From: Scylla paramamosain
Taxonomy: Eukaryota; Arthropoda; Malacostraca; Decapoda; Portunidae
Reading direction: 5' to 3'
Assembly (NCBI RefSeq): GCF_035594125.1
Contig: NC_087191.1
Coordinates: 4,301,967 to 4,365,966, forward strand
DNA: 64,000 nucleotides
Positions within the stretch are counted from its first letter, which is position 1. The number at the start of each line of letters is the position of its first letter. Positions 1 through 12,660 of this stretch are shown here, piece by piece. The position numbers were made by a program, and so were the translations under genes. Below the pieces are notes generated by a model, which did no database searches, had not been told where the DNA came from, and saw nothing but the letters and a program-made list of their open reading frames with translations.

Positions 1-26
1 ACTTCCTGCTCCTGTGGAGGAGGCAG

Positions 27-250
27 ATGAAAGAAACAAGATACTGTTTTAAGACTAGCACTATTTAGGGAATGTCAGCAGCAGGTTTACAACACCCTCT
101 CATTCTCCTTATATAACTCCCTAGAAGTTAGCCTTAGTGGCAAGAGTCACTTCGAGGGAGTTATCCAGGGAGGATGAGAGGGTGCTGTAAACCTGCTCCT
201 GACATTCCCTTAATAGAGCTAGTCTTAAACAGTATGTTGTTTCTTTCATT
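27..250. repeat. Foldback inverted repeat (about 95-bp arms)
   Basis: Bases 27-121 are an imperfect reverse complement of about 155-250, with a loop of roughly 30 bases. The arms share blocks such as the reverse complements of AGACTAGC and CAGCAGGTTTAC, with scattered mismatches. This is the form of a foldback or MITE-like element, or of a local inverted duplication. No coding potential is seen. Confidence 0.75.
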
Positions 251-584
251 CTTTTAACTGATAAACTCTGGAACTCTGTTTCTGTTTGTTTGTTTGTTTA
301 TTTGTTTGTTTGTTTTACCTTCTCTTGGCTGAGACATGAAGTGTTTCAAATGAAAAGTATTGAATCATCATCGAAACTCAGTTGTAATATTTTTTATTTT
401 ATCCCGTTTTTTTTTTTTTTTTTTGTTGGTCCTCCCTAAGCAAGCCTGTCTGACACACGCAGAATTTTGATATAAATGGGAATCTAACTGAGGTAACGAG
501 AATGTGAAATATAGATATGTTTCTTATAATCTCTTAAAAACACTCACGTTACTTTTTAAGATGAACCTGTGAGAACTGTTTGAA
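251..584. other. Non-coding stretch with GTTT-type and poly-T tracts
   Basis: A short run of GTTT-type repeats lies near 280-315 and a poly-T run near 406-424. Nothing else is recognised here. Confidence 0.5.
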
Positions 585-893
585 ATGAAGCATCGTGTGA
601 AATATCACAAAACTTGTGGCAATGAACGTCTATGGTACATGCACATGTGGGTGACCGGCTGGTCCATCAGATGCATAGCTCAACGAACACAACGAAGTCC
701 CACCACGGTGCGTCGCTGGTTGAAGCGCCTCTTAGACAACCATCGCTCAGTTCTTCTACTGCATGAAGACTGGGCGAAGACCTTTCCTCTCATCTGCGTT
801 TTCCATGAAGGTAATTGTTTCGTCAGAAATTTGGTGTGTGACTTTATGAAGGACAGAGCTTATCTCCTAAAAGTGAGTGAATTCAATTTGTAA
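585..893 (+). CDS. Candidate exon/ORF with helix-turn-helix
   Basis: This 102-codon ORF contains a stretch around residues 25-48 (GWSIRCIAQRT, then SPTTVRRWLKRL) that reads like the helix-turn-helix of Tc1/mariner-type or resolvase-like DNA-binding domains: a hydrophobic helix, a turn, then a recognition helix ending in RRWLKRL. The rest has no recognised domain. Good splice-donor-like sites lie inside it (AAG|GTAATT near 809) and at its end (TTT|GTAAGT near 891), so the real coding part may end at either. It could be the 5' exon of a transposase-derived gene or a transposon remnant. No neighbouring exon was found. Confidence 0.3.
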   Translation: MKHRVKYHKTCGNERLWYMHMWVTGWSIRCIAQRTQRSPTTVRRWLKRLLDNHRSVLLLHEDWAKTFPLICVFHEGNCFVRNLVCDFMKDRAYLLKVSEFNL

Positions 894-955
894 GTACATA
901 ATCATTAAGTAAACTAAGAAATTTCTAATCCATACTGTATTAGTAGTTTAGTACA

Positions 956-1064
<109 letters not shown>

Positions 1065-1344
1065 GTCTTTTCATGAAATCTTCAATAATATAGATGAATA
1101 GATTGATAAATATGGATAATTGATATAAATATTATCATTTTGAGTGTCATATGCCCTTAAAAACGCATCCAAATTATTTTAATATTTGTTTTACTGATTT
1201 ATAGATTTATAGACCGTTAGGTATAAAGATAAATAAATAGAACGATATGAATAATCGCTATTAATATTATTATTTTATCCATCATAAGCCCTTAAAAAAA
1301 GCTGCCAAAATATCTCAATGTTTATTTTTTTGTTTCTACATTTA

Positions 1345-1347
1345 TTG

Positions 1348-1417
<70 letters not shown>

Positions 1418-1500
1418 CATTATTATTGTTATTATTATAATTATTATTATTATTATTATTGTTATTATTATTGTTATTATTATTATTATCATTATTAAAT
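1345..1500. repeat. (TTA)n microsatellite
   Basis: Imperfect TTA trinucleotide array with GTT and ATC interruptions. It lies in AT-rich DNA (1070-2140) where I see no gene. Confidence 0.95.
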
Positions 1501-1928
1501 TTATTTTGATTGATTCTATTTTGTTTATTTATCTATTTATTTATTTATTTTCTTTTATGATTACATCAGTCATGAAGAATAAATGTCAATACAAAAACAT
1601 TATTCCCTAATTGCTCCAAATTATCTGCCATGTACGTGTTTCAATCTGCACCAGGAAAGATCTTCCCCGGGTTGCCGTGTTCGTATGAAATTATTTACAT
1701 ATTACAAATTTATTTATTCATTTGTTAATTGTTTGGTTATTTATTTTGAAAGGGCATCTATCCCAAGGGCAACTAAAGTATCAGAGTAACAATACGGGAA
1801 ATTATGGCAGAAAATCAGATAGCGAGTCGAAAAGTAATGTAGCTGGGGTGTCGATTGACAGGCGACAAAAATGAATGAAAAATGCTTCTGTAATGGAATA
1901 AAATAAATGTTGTTGATGTCACTGTCCA

Positions 1929-1938
1929 CAACAAGAAC

Positions 1939-1970
<32 letters not shown>
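1929..1970. repeat. (CAA)n microsatellite
   Basis: AAC/CAA trinucleotide array. Its minus-strand translation gives the poly-valine seen in a spurious ORF here. Confidence 0.9.
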
Positions 1971-2149
1971 TGATAACAGTATTATTAACGGTGATAGAGA
2001 TGATGATTACAATTTCATCTTGCCGTCCTGAATTTCTAAAGTAACTGCTTAATATGCACAGTAGTTTAAGAATGTGTTGGTGACCAATATCCATGGACGC
2101 AGATGCTGGAAAAATAAGATGCGTGACACCAGTATCGTGAGAAAACTAC

Positions 2150-3384
2150 ACTTTAAAAAAAAAATGTTTTAGTAATTGTGTGACAACAGTTTACGAAGCT
2201 GGTCACATCCGCTGACATACGAGTCCAGAAAAATTCCGCCCGCAGACGGTCTAACGTCTTACGAACACTCATGTGGCATGAAAATGAAGTATGAGCTAGG
2301 TTTAATAACTCATGCCGGCACACCTTTGGGACTACTAATTGGTTAACATCCCATATCCCATCGTCCGGATTTTTATGAGGGGTTCTCCACCTCCTCCACG
2401 GCTCTCCATCCCTCAAATATAAACAGGTACCCTTCTCTTCCTCAAGTCTTTCAGCAGCAATAACATGTAACTTCTCTACTTCTGAGTCCTTCCTTTGTAG
2501 TCTTTTGAACCTCTCCACGTCCACCTCCTCTAATGACACCGGTGGTGAGTCCTCCACTGATCCCATGAATGTATCCGCTAAACAAATATCATCCTCGGCA
2601 GGATCAGTATCCTTGGGTGAACTTTAAGGTATGGATTCCAAACTTGAATCTCCACAGTTGTTTTGAAAGAGTGACATAGCTCTCGTCACAACACATACTG
2701 GGAAATTCGCCTTCCCTTCATGAACCTTGTCTGCGGGCACAGGTACTTCTGATAAGACAGGAGTCTAGATTTCATTGCCTCTAACTAGGTCATTGCCTTG
2801 AAGCAGATCTACAGTGTCCTCGGGCAAACTATCAACTACTCCAACTCGTTCCGAGCCTTTGAACAACACATCACAGTCCACCTCGCAAGATAAAAGCGGC
2901 ACGGTCATGGCACCCGTGACACCCTTTATAAGTACATATACTGTTGTAGGAATATCACCATGATCAGGCCTCACCCACAGAGAAATCTGCTAAGTAAATC
3001 AGGATCTAGTTTACTCATGAAATTCCCAAGAACGACCAGTTCCGAAACCATCGAAAAATCCTTACGTACTCGCTCGCTACGTATCCACATATTAATATAA
3101 AAGTTATCCACCAGTGTTCAAAGAAATTCAGCGAAAGTTTCATAAGGCCCTTTTTTTACAATTTTTGAACCTCAGCCTATAAGCCTCTAGTCCAAGTTCA
3201 TAGGCACGCAATACTTCAGCTTCAGGCAATACAATAGCTTTAAAATATCATAATCTCTCGCGTGGAGAATAAATCATAAGCCTTAGGGGCCTTCCCTTTG
3301 AGTACCGTTAACACTAGAACAGACCAACTATTCCTAGACCAGTTCATACACAAAGCAGTTTCCTCAAATCTCTCGAAGAACTCC
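2150..3384 (-). mobile_element. Gypsy-1 remnant: gag, protease and integrase zinc domain
   Basis: Read on the minus strand, this holds a decayed Ty3/Gypsy element. The gag piece lies about 3384-3110 (FFERFEE and GKAPKAYDL, then after a frameshift GPYETFAEFL). The protease tail is at about 2974-2765 (GNDLVRG). A linker containing VTRAMS follows, then the integrase H2C2 zinc-binding domain at about 2400-2160 (LAHTSFSCHMSVRKTLDRL, then NCC). No reverse transcriptase lies between protease and integrase. This matches Gmr1-like elements, where integrase precedes RT, unless RT has been deleted. It stops abruptly at 2150. The missing 5' gag resumes beyond the LINE at 6555. Confidence 0.75.
2153..2566 (-). 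pseudogene. Gypsy-1 integrase N-terminal (H2C2) fragment
   Basis: A 137-codon open stretch. Residues about 78-130 carry the HxnH...CC arrangement of the retroviral-type integrase zinc-binding domain: QLVVPK, LAHTSFSCHMSVRKTL, then FVNCCH. The preceding acidic linker (EEVDVERFKRLQRKDSEV) is typical of the segment before this domain. It ends in a T-rich sequence at 2150, so the integrase core is missing. It is a fragment, not a gene. Confidence 0.7.
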
Positions 3385-3589
3385 CAGTGAGGTCTAAAGC
3401 ACTGTTCAGAGGGTGCTGTGAATTTATCATTAAACACAGCTGTGACCTCACTGAACGTTTCCCTTTGTTTCTCACAACACAAGGGGGCAGTCACAGCCTC
3501 CCCTCTAAAGACAACTCTCTTCCTCCACACAAAACTACAAGCACCTAATAACACACACACACCCTTCACTCAAAAATTTTAAAATAATC

Positions 3590-4788
3590 ATGGTGACTCC
3601 TACACCAGCCTCGGAGTCTCCATCTGGGGAGGGGACCATAAATGCCCCCAAATCGGACTGCCTTTCTGTCGACGACCCTAAATGTCTTGACACCCCCCTC
3701 AACTTTTTCTTCATTAACTTCTGCAACATTCGCGGTCTAAGATCTAATTTTCAATTTGTAGAACACCATCTCTCCTCTTCTAAACCTCATCTTCTTTTCC
3801 TCACTGAAATGCAGGTGTCTGAGGCAACTGACAGTAGCCCCTTTTCTGTTCCCTCCTATTTTCTCTATCCTCATTTTCGATCCAAAGCTGGATGCTGCGT
3901 TTATGTGCGTATGTATGAGTTTTCCACCATCTGGCTACGACTACAGAGTCACTCTCAAACTAAATTTATCTGTGCTCTATACCTTTCACCTAACTCCTCT
4001 GACTATAAGAAATTTTTTGACTACTTAACTTCCAAAAGGAGCACATTTTGACCCTCTTCCCTTTTGCAGAGATCTCCATTCTTGGAGACTTCAATGTTCA
4101 CCACCAGCTTTGGCTTTCCTCTCCCTCTCCCTTCACTGACCATCCTGGTGAACTAGTCTTCAACTTTGCTATTCTCCACGACCTAGAGCAATTGGTGTAA
4201 CACCCTACTCGTATTCCTGACCGTCTTGGAGATACGCCCAACATTATTGACATTTTCCTGACCTCTAATCCTTCTGCTTATGCTGTCACCCTTTCTTCTC
4301 CGTTGGGCTCCTCAGATCACAATCTCATATCTGTATCTTGTCCTATCGCTCCAATCCCTCCTCAGGATCCCCCTAAGCGAAGGTGCCTCTGGCGTTTTGC
4401 CTCTGCTAGTTGGGGAGACCTGAGGAGGTATTTTGCTGATTTTCTTTGGAATGACTACTGCTTCCGTGTCAGAGACCCGTCTTTGTGTGCTGAGCACATA
4501 ACAGAGGTGATAGTGTCTGGCATGGAGGCGTACATTCCTCACTCTTTTTATTGTCCTAAACCTCCTAAACCTTGGTTTAACACAGCTTGTTCTCGTGCTA
4601 TACATGATAGAGAGGTGGCCCACAAAAGGTACTTAAGACTTCCATCACCAGAATCTCATGCACTTTATATTTCTGCCGGGAACCATGCCAAGTCTGTCCT
4701 CCAACAAGCTAAAAAAAAAACTCCTTTCGTAATAGAAAGTGTCAAAACCTTTCAAGATCTAACTCCCCTCGAGACTTCTGGCATCTAG
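3590..4788 (+). pseudogene. LINE-1 copy 1 endonuclease region (broken)
   Basis: The likely start ATG is at 3590. Endonuclease/exonuclease/phosphatase family motifs run in order through three frames: the N-terminal INFCNIRGLRSNFQ, the strand LGDFNVH, and the C-terminal SSDHNLIS with the catalytic SDH. A deletion near 3910 and frameshifts near 4050 split the reading frame. The enzyme family nicks target DNA to prime reverse transcription. This copy cannot encode it. Confidence 0.75.
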
Positions 4789-5190
4789 CCAAAAAAATCT
4801 CTAATAACTTTGCTCCTTCTTTCCTTCCTTTATTTCGATCGGATGGCACCACTGCTATCACATCTATTTCTAAAGCTGAACTCTTTGCTCCACCCTCTGA
4901 CTATTTTATGCCACCTATTAAAATTCTTTGCAATGATGTTTTCCATGCCCTTGCTAGTCTAAACCCTCGGAAGGCTTATGGACTTAATGGGGTCCCTCCA
5001 ATTGTTTTGTGAAACTGTGCCTCCGTGCTTGCACCTTGCCTAGTCAAACTCTTTCAGCTCTGTCTGTCAACATCTACCTTTCCTTCTTGCTGGAAGTTTG
5101 CCTACATTCACCCTGTTCCTAAAAAGAGTGACCATTCCAATACCTAAAACTACCGTCCTATTGCTTTAATTTCCTGCCAATCTAAAGTTT

Positions 5191-6390
5191 TTGAATCTAT
5201 CCTCAACAGGAAGTTTCTTAAACATCTATCACTTCACAACCTTCTATCTGATCGCCAGTATGGGTTCCGTCAAGGCCACTCTACTGGTGATCTTCTGGCT
5301 TTCTTTACCTAGTCTTGGTCATCCTCTTTTAGAGATTTTGGTGAAACTTTTGCTGTTGCCTTGGACATATCAAAAGCTTTTGATGGAGTCTGGCACAAAG
5401 CTTTGATTTCCAAACTACCCTCCTACGGCTTCTATCCTTCTCTCTGTGACTTCATCTCAAGTTTCCTTTCTGACAGTTCTATTGCTGCTATGGTAGACGG
5501 TCACTGTTCTTCTCCTAAATCTATTAACAGTGGTGTTCCTCAGGATTCTTTCCTGTCACCAACTCTCTTCTTATTTTTCATTAATGATTTTCTAAACCAA
5601 ACTTCTTGTCCTATCCACTCCTACGCTGATGATACCATCCTGCACGTTTCCACGTCTTTTCATAGACGTCCAACCCTTCAGGAGATAAACGTTTCACGCA
5701 GAGATGCCACAGAACGCTTGACTTATGATCTTTCTAAAATTTCTGATTGGGGCAGAACAAACTTGGTATTGTTCAATGCCTCAAAAACTCAATTCCTCCA
5801 TCTATCAACTCGACACAACCTTCCAGACAGCTATTCCCTTTTCTTCAGTGACAGTCAACTGTCCCCCTCTTCTACACTGAACATCCTCAGTCTGTCCTTT
5901 ACTTATAATCTGAACTGGAAACTTCACATCTCATCTCTAGCTAAAACAGTTTCTATGAAGTTAGGTGTTCTGAGACGTCTCCGCCAGTTTTTCTCACCCC
6001 CCCCAGCTGCTAACTCTGTACAAGGGCCTTATCCGTCCATGTATGGAGTATGCTTCACATGTCTGGGGGTGTTCCACTCATACTGCTCTTCTAGACAGGG
6101 TGGGATCAAAAGTTTTTTCGTGTCATCAACTCCTCTCCTCTGACTGTCTTCAGCCTCTCTCTCACCGCCGAAATGTTGCATCTCTAGCTGTCTTCTGTCG
6201 CTATTTTCATGCTAACTGTTCTTCTGATCTTGCTAACTGCATGCCTCCCCTCCTCCTGCGGCCTCGCTGCACAAGACTTTCTTTTTTTCTCTCACCCCTA
6301 TTCTGTCCTATTCTGAATCATTCATCCCTTTCTCTGGTAAACTCTGGAACTCCCTCCCTGCTTCTCTATTTTCACCTTCGTATGACTTGA
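5191..6390 (+). pseudogene. LINE-1 copy 1 reverse transcriptase and C-terminus (broken)
   Basis: RT motifs appear in order: LDISKAFDGVWHK (5365), SGVPQDSFLSP (5530), the catalytic YADDT (5620) and the thumb region ([23 protein letters not shown]). The C-terminal segment resumes in another frame (HVWGCSTHTALLDRV, 6058). Compared with copy 5, the GVPQGS motif is changed to GVPQDS. Several stops and frameshifts make this inactive. Confidence 0.75.
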
Positions 6391-6554
6391 ATTCCTTTAA
6401 GAGGGAGGTTTCAAGACACTTATTCATCAATTTTTGACTACCGCTTTTGACCCTTTTATGGGAATGGCATTTCAGTGGGCATTTTTTCTATTGGATTTTT
6501 GTTGCCCTTGGCCAGTGTCCGTCCTACATAAATAAAAAACAGAAAAAAAAAACT

Positions 6555-7040
6555 GTTACAGCCCATTCATCGAAATGAGGTACATATTTGAATTTGTCAG
6601 AAGAATCCTTAGAACTAGAGGCTTGAACAACACTTTTGTCAATTTTGTAATACTCCAATTTATTTCACGCTCATGCTCAAACTCTTTTCCATTTTCTTCT
6701 GTTCTCAGTTTTAATTCCATAACCTTCAGCTCGTACTCCCGTCTACCCTGTTCAATAAATTATTTAGAATGGATGACTGTTTCATCGACAAGCACGTCAC
6801 AATAAGCATATTGGCTAATAGGGACATTCGGCTCATTGTTATCAGGCCTACAAAATTCATACAAGTCAGTGTCAGTCACTCCTGGCGAGATCGCCATTGT
6901 TATGTTATGAGTTGGATCTATAGTAATCAAATGAGTGAACGTTGCACCAAAGTCAACCACAACTGACAGGTCAACAACAAGGTTACTCCACCTCGCAACA
7001 AACCAGGTTTCTGTGCAAGAAGGGGATGCTTGAAACATTT
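6555..7040 (-). mobile_element. Gypsy-1 remnant: 5' gag/leader
   Basis: This is the continuation of Gypsy-1 beyond the inserted LINE. On the minus strand a charged gag-like segment (GRREYELKVMELKLR, then EFEHERE) runs into KFKYVPHFDEW next to the LINE tail. On the other side of the LINE the gag continues with FFERFEE. Upstream (7038-6760) a 92-codon open stretch of unknown nature may be gag N-terminus or leader. No LTR was recognised. Confidence 0.6.
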
Positions 7041-8340
<1,300 letters not shown>

Positions 8341-8693
8341 GAATAAACTATTTTATGAACATGCTTAACAATGTTAACTGTAACACTGTTCTCACCTCAC
8401 ATATTGTTAACTGTAATTCTTATTCATCCTAAGACAAAGTTAATTAACTGTTTAATATTAGTTTTCCGTAGAAATCAAAATATATATCGGAAAGAAAAAA
8501 AACTCCAAAATCCTTGTATATCACAGGCTGTTATTAAATAAATAAAAACTTAACATAGATCATATAGACATTAAAATTGGATTTATCACATAATTTTACT
8601 ATAAACAGTATATAATATATCGAACTCAAGAATCAAATATACCAAGAAGTTCTATCTTGTATCTCTTTTTAAAAATTTAAGAATGACACCAGT

Positions 8694-9182
8694 ATGATAT
8701 GGAATGCTATTAATGAAAAAAAAAATGAAACCATGAAGTTCAACCACAACATCATGTTATTTAAGAATGACACCAGTTTGATATGGAATGCTATTAATGA
8801 GAAAAAAAAAAATATGAGGTTCAACCATAACATCATGTCCCACAGCAGTACATTAGAAAGTCCCTCTGAAATCGCAGAAGCATTTAATGAATATCATTCT
8901 AATGTTGCACCTAAATTGGGAAGTTATTTACCATCATATAATATAAATCCACTAAATTTCCTTTGCGGGAACTTTCCCCACTCCATGATTTTCCACCAGT
9001 CTGTCCCCATGATATTACTAAAGTTATTAGCACTAATAAAAATAAATAAAAAAAATAGGGGGAGGGGAAGTTTGCATGACGTTCCACAATCCTCATTAAA
9101 TCTAATAAAAATATCATTGCCACTGTGTTTTCCATACTATTCAATCAATCTACTTATACAGGTGCATTTCCCCAATACCTAA
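8694..9182 (+). pseudogene. LINE-2 endonuclease-RT linker fragment
   Basis: A 162-codon open stretch with an internal tandem duplication: the block NDTS(M/L)IWNAINEKK then (M)(K/R)FNHNIM occurs twice (about 8683-8756 and 8762-8838). After that EIAEAFNEYHSNVAPKLGSYLP is typical of the region before LINE RT palms. It then loses the expected frame. Confidence 0.6.
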
Positions 9183-9382
9183 AACATGCAATAGTAGCTT
9201 CCAGATAAAAAAAAAAAAGAACCCAAGGATGAGTTAGGTAAGTGAAGACACTTCTATTTTTTTTTTTTTATCACTAATCAAAAAGTTCTTTATACACAAC
9301 ATTGAATTCAAATCGAAACTTAACCCTCAACAATTTGTTTTTTGTCAAAGTATGAGAACACCTAATGTATTAAATTAATTTT

Positions 9383-9507
<125 letters not shown>

Positions 9508-10409
9508 CTGTGGGTTTAATCAATAGATTAACTGTAAATTTTAGCAAAACTTATTGTATGTTATACACTAATGAATCTACTGAAACGTTACATCTTCTCT
9601 TGATATAACATTATCAAACGTACAAATCAACATAAACTCCTTGGTATAACTTTCGATGAGGCACACACCTTCAAACCACCTTTATCTGAACTCTGTCTTA
9701 AATTAACTCATAATGTTTCCCCTCTTCATCAAGTGAAATACTTCATACCTACCTCAGTACTTAAAATTTTATACCATGCTCACATATTACTCCATCTTTC
9801 CTACTGTACTCCTATATAGTGCAATATTTACCTATCACATATATTATTACCTCTATTTAGACCCCAAAGAACACCTTTGTTTAAAGATATTAAAATTTTC
9901 GACATTTTTTTTTTTTTACCTAAAATAAATGAAGAGAGCAATTTTTATGCACAAAAGAAAAAAAAAAATACATGGACATAATAATAATATATATGCGGAA
10001 GTCCAACACAATTATCCTAAACGTAATAGAGATCTGCGAATCCCTGTCCATAGTCTGAATATTGTCTGACTGTTGTCCAACACTCTCTTTTATATGTAGG
10101 GCCCAAAAAAAAACGTGGAACTTAATTCCTGAACAAGTCATAATTTGTATATCATTAGAAAAAAAAAACGCAAACAACATATAGTTTCATCATACTGACG
10201 CCTTCCTCTATTAGTACGTCCATTTTCGTTTTCCTTTTTTTTTTTTTTTATTCAATATTTGATTATGAAATATCTTCATATAATAATTTCATGATTTCTA
10301 CCGATGACATTTTGGTAATCGTAAATGCAAGCATACCTAAAATATTATTTATTTATTCTTTGTGTTCATATAGATAAATCCTATATTTTTTTACTAATCC
10401 CAAAATTTT

Positions 10410-10447
10410 CTTTATATGGGCTGCTTATAGATGCTTCGTGCGCAGTT
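10410..10447 (+). promoter_or_regulatory. Possible TATA box and initiator
   Basis: TATAT at 10413 is followed 31 bases later by GCAGTT (10442-10447), close to the arthropod initiator TCAGT. It lies about 70 bases upstream of the ATG at 10513. This is only a spacing argument. Confidence 0.22.
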
Positions 10448-10512
10448 AAGCATTACAAATGTTATGTACTTATGGGCATATTAAAGTGTTTCAAGTGTTT
10501 TAAGTTACAGGC

Positions 10513-10797
10513 ATGGCGAGTGCCTTCCTCATTCTGATAGTATTTGGGGTCACCTTGGCTTCTCCAATGCATTTAAAACTGGTGTCCTGTCCTCGCCCAT
10601 GCTGTAGTCATCCAGGATCCGACAGTGTAATCTTATCATGCCCTTACATGTGTTTCCGGGACCAACCTTTCATCACTCATTATACGAATATAGTTGTTTC
10701 TTTATCACCAAACCATTATTTGCCATCATTTATCAGAATGCAACAGCATACCAGTGGTTATAAGGTCATTATGCAGTTCATGACGCTTGTTATGTGA
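10513..10797 (+). CDS. Candidate small secreted cysteine-rich peptide
   Basis: This 94-codon ORF starts with a clear signal-peptide pattern (MASAFLILIVFGVTLAS), followed by a short cysteine-rich stretch with spacing C-X3-CC-X11-C-X3-C (SCPRPCCSHP, then ILSCPYMCF). The C-terminal half is not cysteine-rich and may be unspliced intron. I do not recognise the family. The context, 9 kb upstream of the IR gene and between transposon remnants, gives no help. Secretion is inferred from the N-terminus only. Confidence 0.35.
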   Translation: MASAFLILIVFGVTLASPMHLKLVSCPRPCCSHPGSDSVILSCPYMCFRDQPFITHYTNIVVSLSPNHYLPSFIRMQQHTSGYKVIMQFMTLVM

Positions 10798-11039
10798 AAT
10801 CTGTGAATTTGACGATCTTTTCTTGTATTTGCGTAAAACCTTCACCAATAACGTGTCAAATATTCCATTATTCCCTATGACAATTCTTCACATTTTTTTT
10901 TTTTCGCTAAGCTGATATGATGACCAAGACGTTATATGAACTTTCTATCTACTATCTATCGCTGCGGTTTCAGAAAAATATGCATATCAAGTGCATTTTT
11001 GCTCTTCACTCGCTCACATAGCAACAATGATCAGAATTA

Positions 11040-11730
11040 AGCAGGCTACCAGTGACCAATGTCAGTGTTTATTGTGGCTTTGGTGACGCGTGATCGGGTC
11101 TACTCACGGGGTGAAATGCACTGTGTTATGTTCATGTTCTGGTGTTTGTAGTGGTGAATGTAAAGCAGACAAATCACGGTAATATTATGCAATTAGTTTC
11201 GAGATTCAATGGTGTCGGTATAGGAAAACATGTGTGTTTAAAAACGCGAAAAATCCAGAACGTCATAAGAAAATTTGTCAAGGGAGGTGATGAGGAATTA
11301 TCTATTCATAACCACGGTTGTGGTATCCCTTTATCTTTACCCGACGGCTTCTAGGTCCTCTACGAAGCCATTTGAACTCTAATCTGACTCTTACGTCAAG
11401 GCAGCTGAAAGAAAGCAGTGGGAATCACACCACTGTGGCTGTGGAAACAAAATTCTTCACTGCCTCCTTTGACGAATGTTCCTATGAATGTTCATATGGT
11501 TCTGGAAGTTTTGCGTTTCCTAATTCATATATTTTGCTATATCGACATCATTCAAGCCCAACATGTAAAATATCTATGATTGAATGATATCACCGTAACT
11601 TGTCTGCCCCGCACTCATTACTACAAACACCACAGCATGAAGGGAACATAATGCATTTTAACCCTAGAAAAAAAGCCCGTCACCAACGACACAATGAATA
11701 CTGAATACTTTAAATTAATACTGGTCAGTG
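11040..11730. repeat. Long imperfect inverted repeat (possible DNA-transposon ends)
   Basis: About 11070-11190 and the reverse complement of about 11580-11695 align over roughly 110 bases. Shared blocks include TGGTGTTTGTAGT, GCAGACAA and TTGGTGACG. The 400 bases between hold short ORFs without recognised domains. The architecture suggests a non-autonomous DNA transposon or a foldback element. Confidence 0.55.
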
Positions 11731-11978
11731 TTACTACAGCAGTGAGTGAGAAGGAAAGATGCCCCTTAGATGCTAATAAGTTAACTTGTCTTTGCCCATT
11801 TTTTTTATGCTTGCCAAGAGGCCTTAAATAAAACGATCCCCAAGCAGCATGGGCTGCTGACTGTACATGTGTATATTTCATTTACCAAGTAGATAGTGAC
11901 ACGTACATGACTGAGCGATGGTTGGGATAGGTAAGATTATTGCATTGTAACTAATTATTGCATTGTTATTATGTTGCG

Positions 11979-11980
<2 letters not shown>

Positions 11981-12053
<73 letters not shown>
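11981..12053. repeat. (CT)n microsatellite
   Basis: About 73 bases of CT dinucleotide. Confidence 0.95.
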
Positions 12054-12059
<6 letters not shown>

Positions 12060-12069
12060 CCAGACTCGC

Positions 12070-12660
12070 CAATGATGAATTTAAGCAAATGAGTAAACGT
12101 GATTATTTTGGAACGCGCTGTTGATGAGTGCATCACCTAATGACGGTATCCCCATGTAACTCTAATTGGCCAAAGTGTACAAGGGGCGTTACAATCTAAG
12201 GATCCCATTTATATAGATGCTTGGCCTACATTTCTAGCTATATTGACGTCAAACCTGGTCTCTTAAGGAATCCAGATATCTAGGTGTTTTGGCTCCCATA
12301 GCCTGCTACGCGTATGAGGATTTCACGTCTATTGTATGATCGTTATTGTCAAAACCCTTCTCTGACGTTCGTCGTAGTATTGATAATTATAAAATCGAAA
12401 AATAAGAGTACCTAATATTTAGTCACTAGTTTAACTCCGGAAGAAAATTGATTGGTTAGCATATAGACATATGATGTGGAGATGGTTTATAACGTTTCAT
12501 TATTGTTCCACATTATAGGTTTAGGGAGAGATCTTAAAGGTACGGACGCTTGAAATATAGAGGAATGATTTTGGACCACAACGCAGATGTTTCTACCAAT
12601 AAGGTAGTAAGAAGACATTTAAACATCAGCACGCATCTATGGGATGTGGATACACAGACC
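12070..12660. other. Unassigned DNA
   Basis: Mixed-composition sequence between the (CT)n tract and the LINE-1 copy 2 tail. I see no ORF with domain features and no recognised repeat. Confidence 0.4.

Larger units (their letters stand above)
3385..6554 (+). mobile_element. LINE-1 copy 1, nearly full length
   Basis: A 3.17-kb non-LTR retrotransposon of the Jockey/CR1/I group. Its 5' end near 3385 matches the 5' end of the minus-strand copy at 15594, and it ends in an A-rich tail (6533-6553). It reads as a single ORF: an N-terminal endonuclease from 3590 (NIRGLRSNFQ, LGDFNVH near 4083, [10 protein letters not shown] at 4310), an RT (GVPQDSFLSP, then HSYADDT), and a C-terminal region (HVWGCSTHT). 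Frameshifts, stops and a short deletion near 3910 break it. It sits inside Gypsy-1 gag, so it is younger than that element. Confidence 0.85.
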
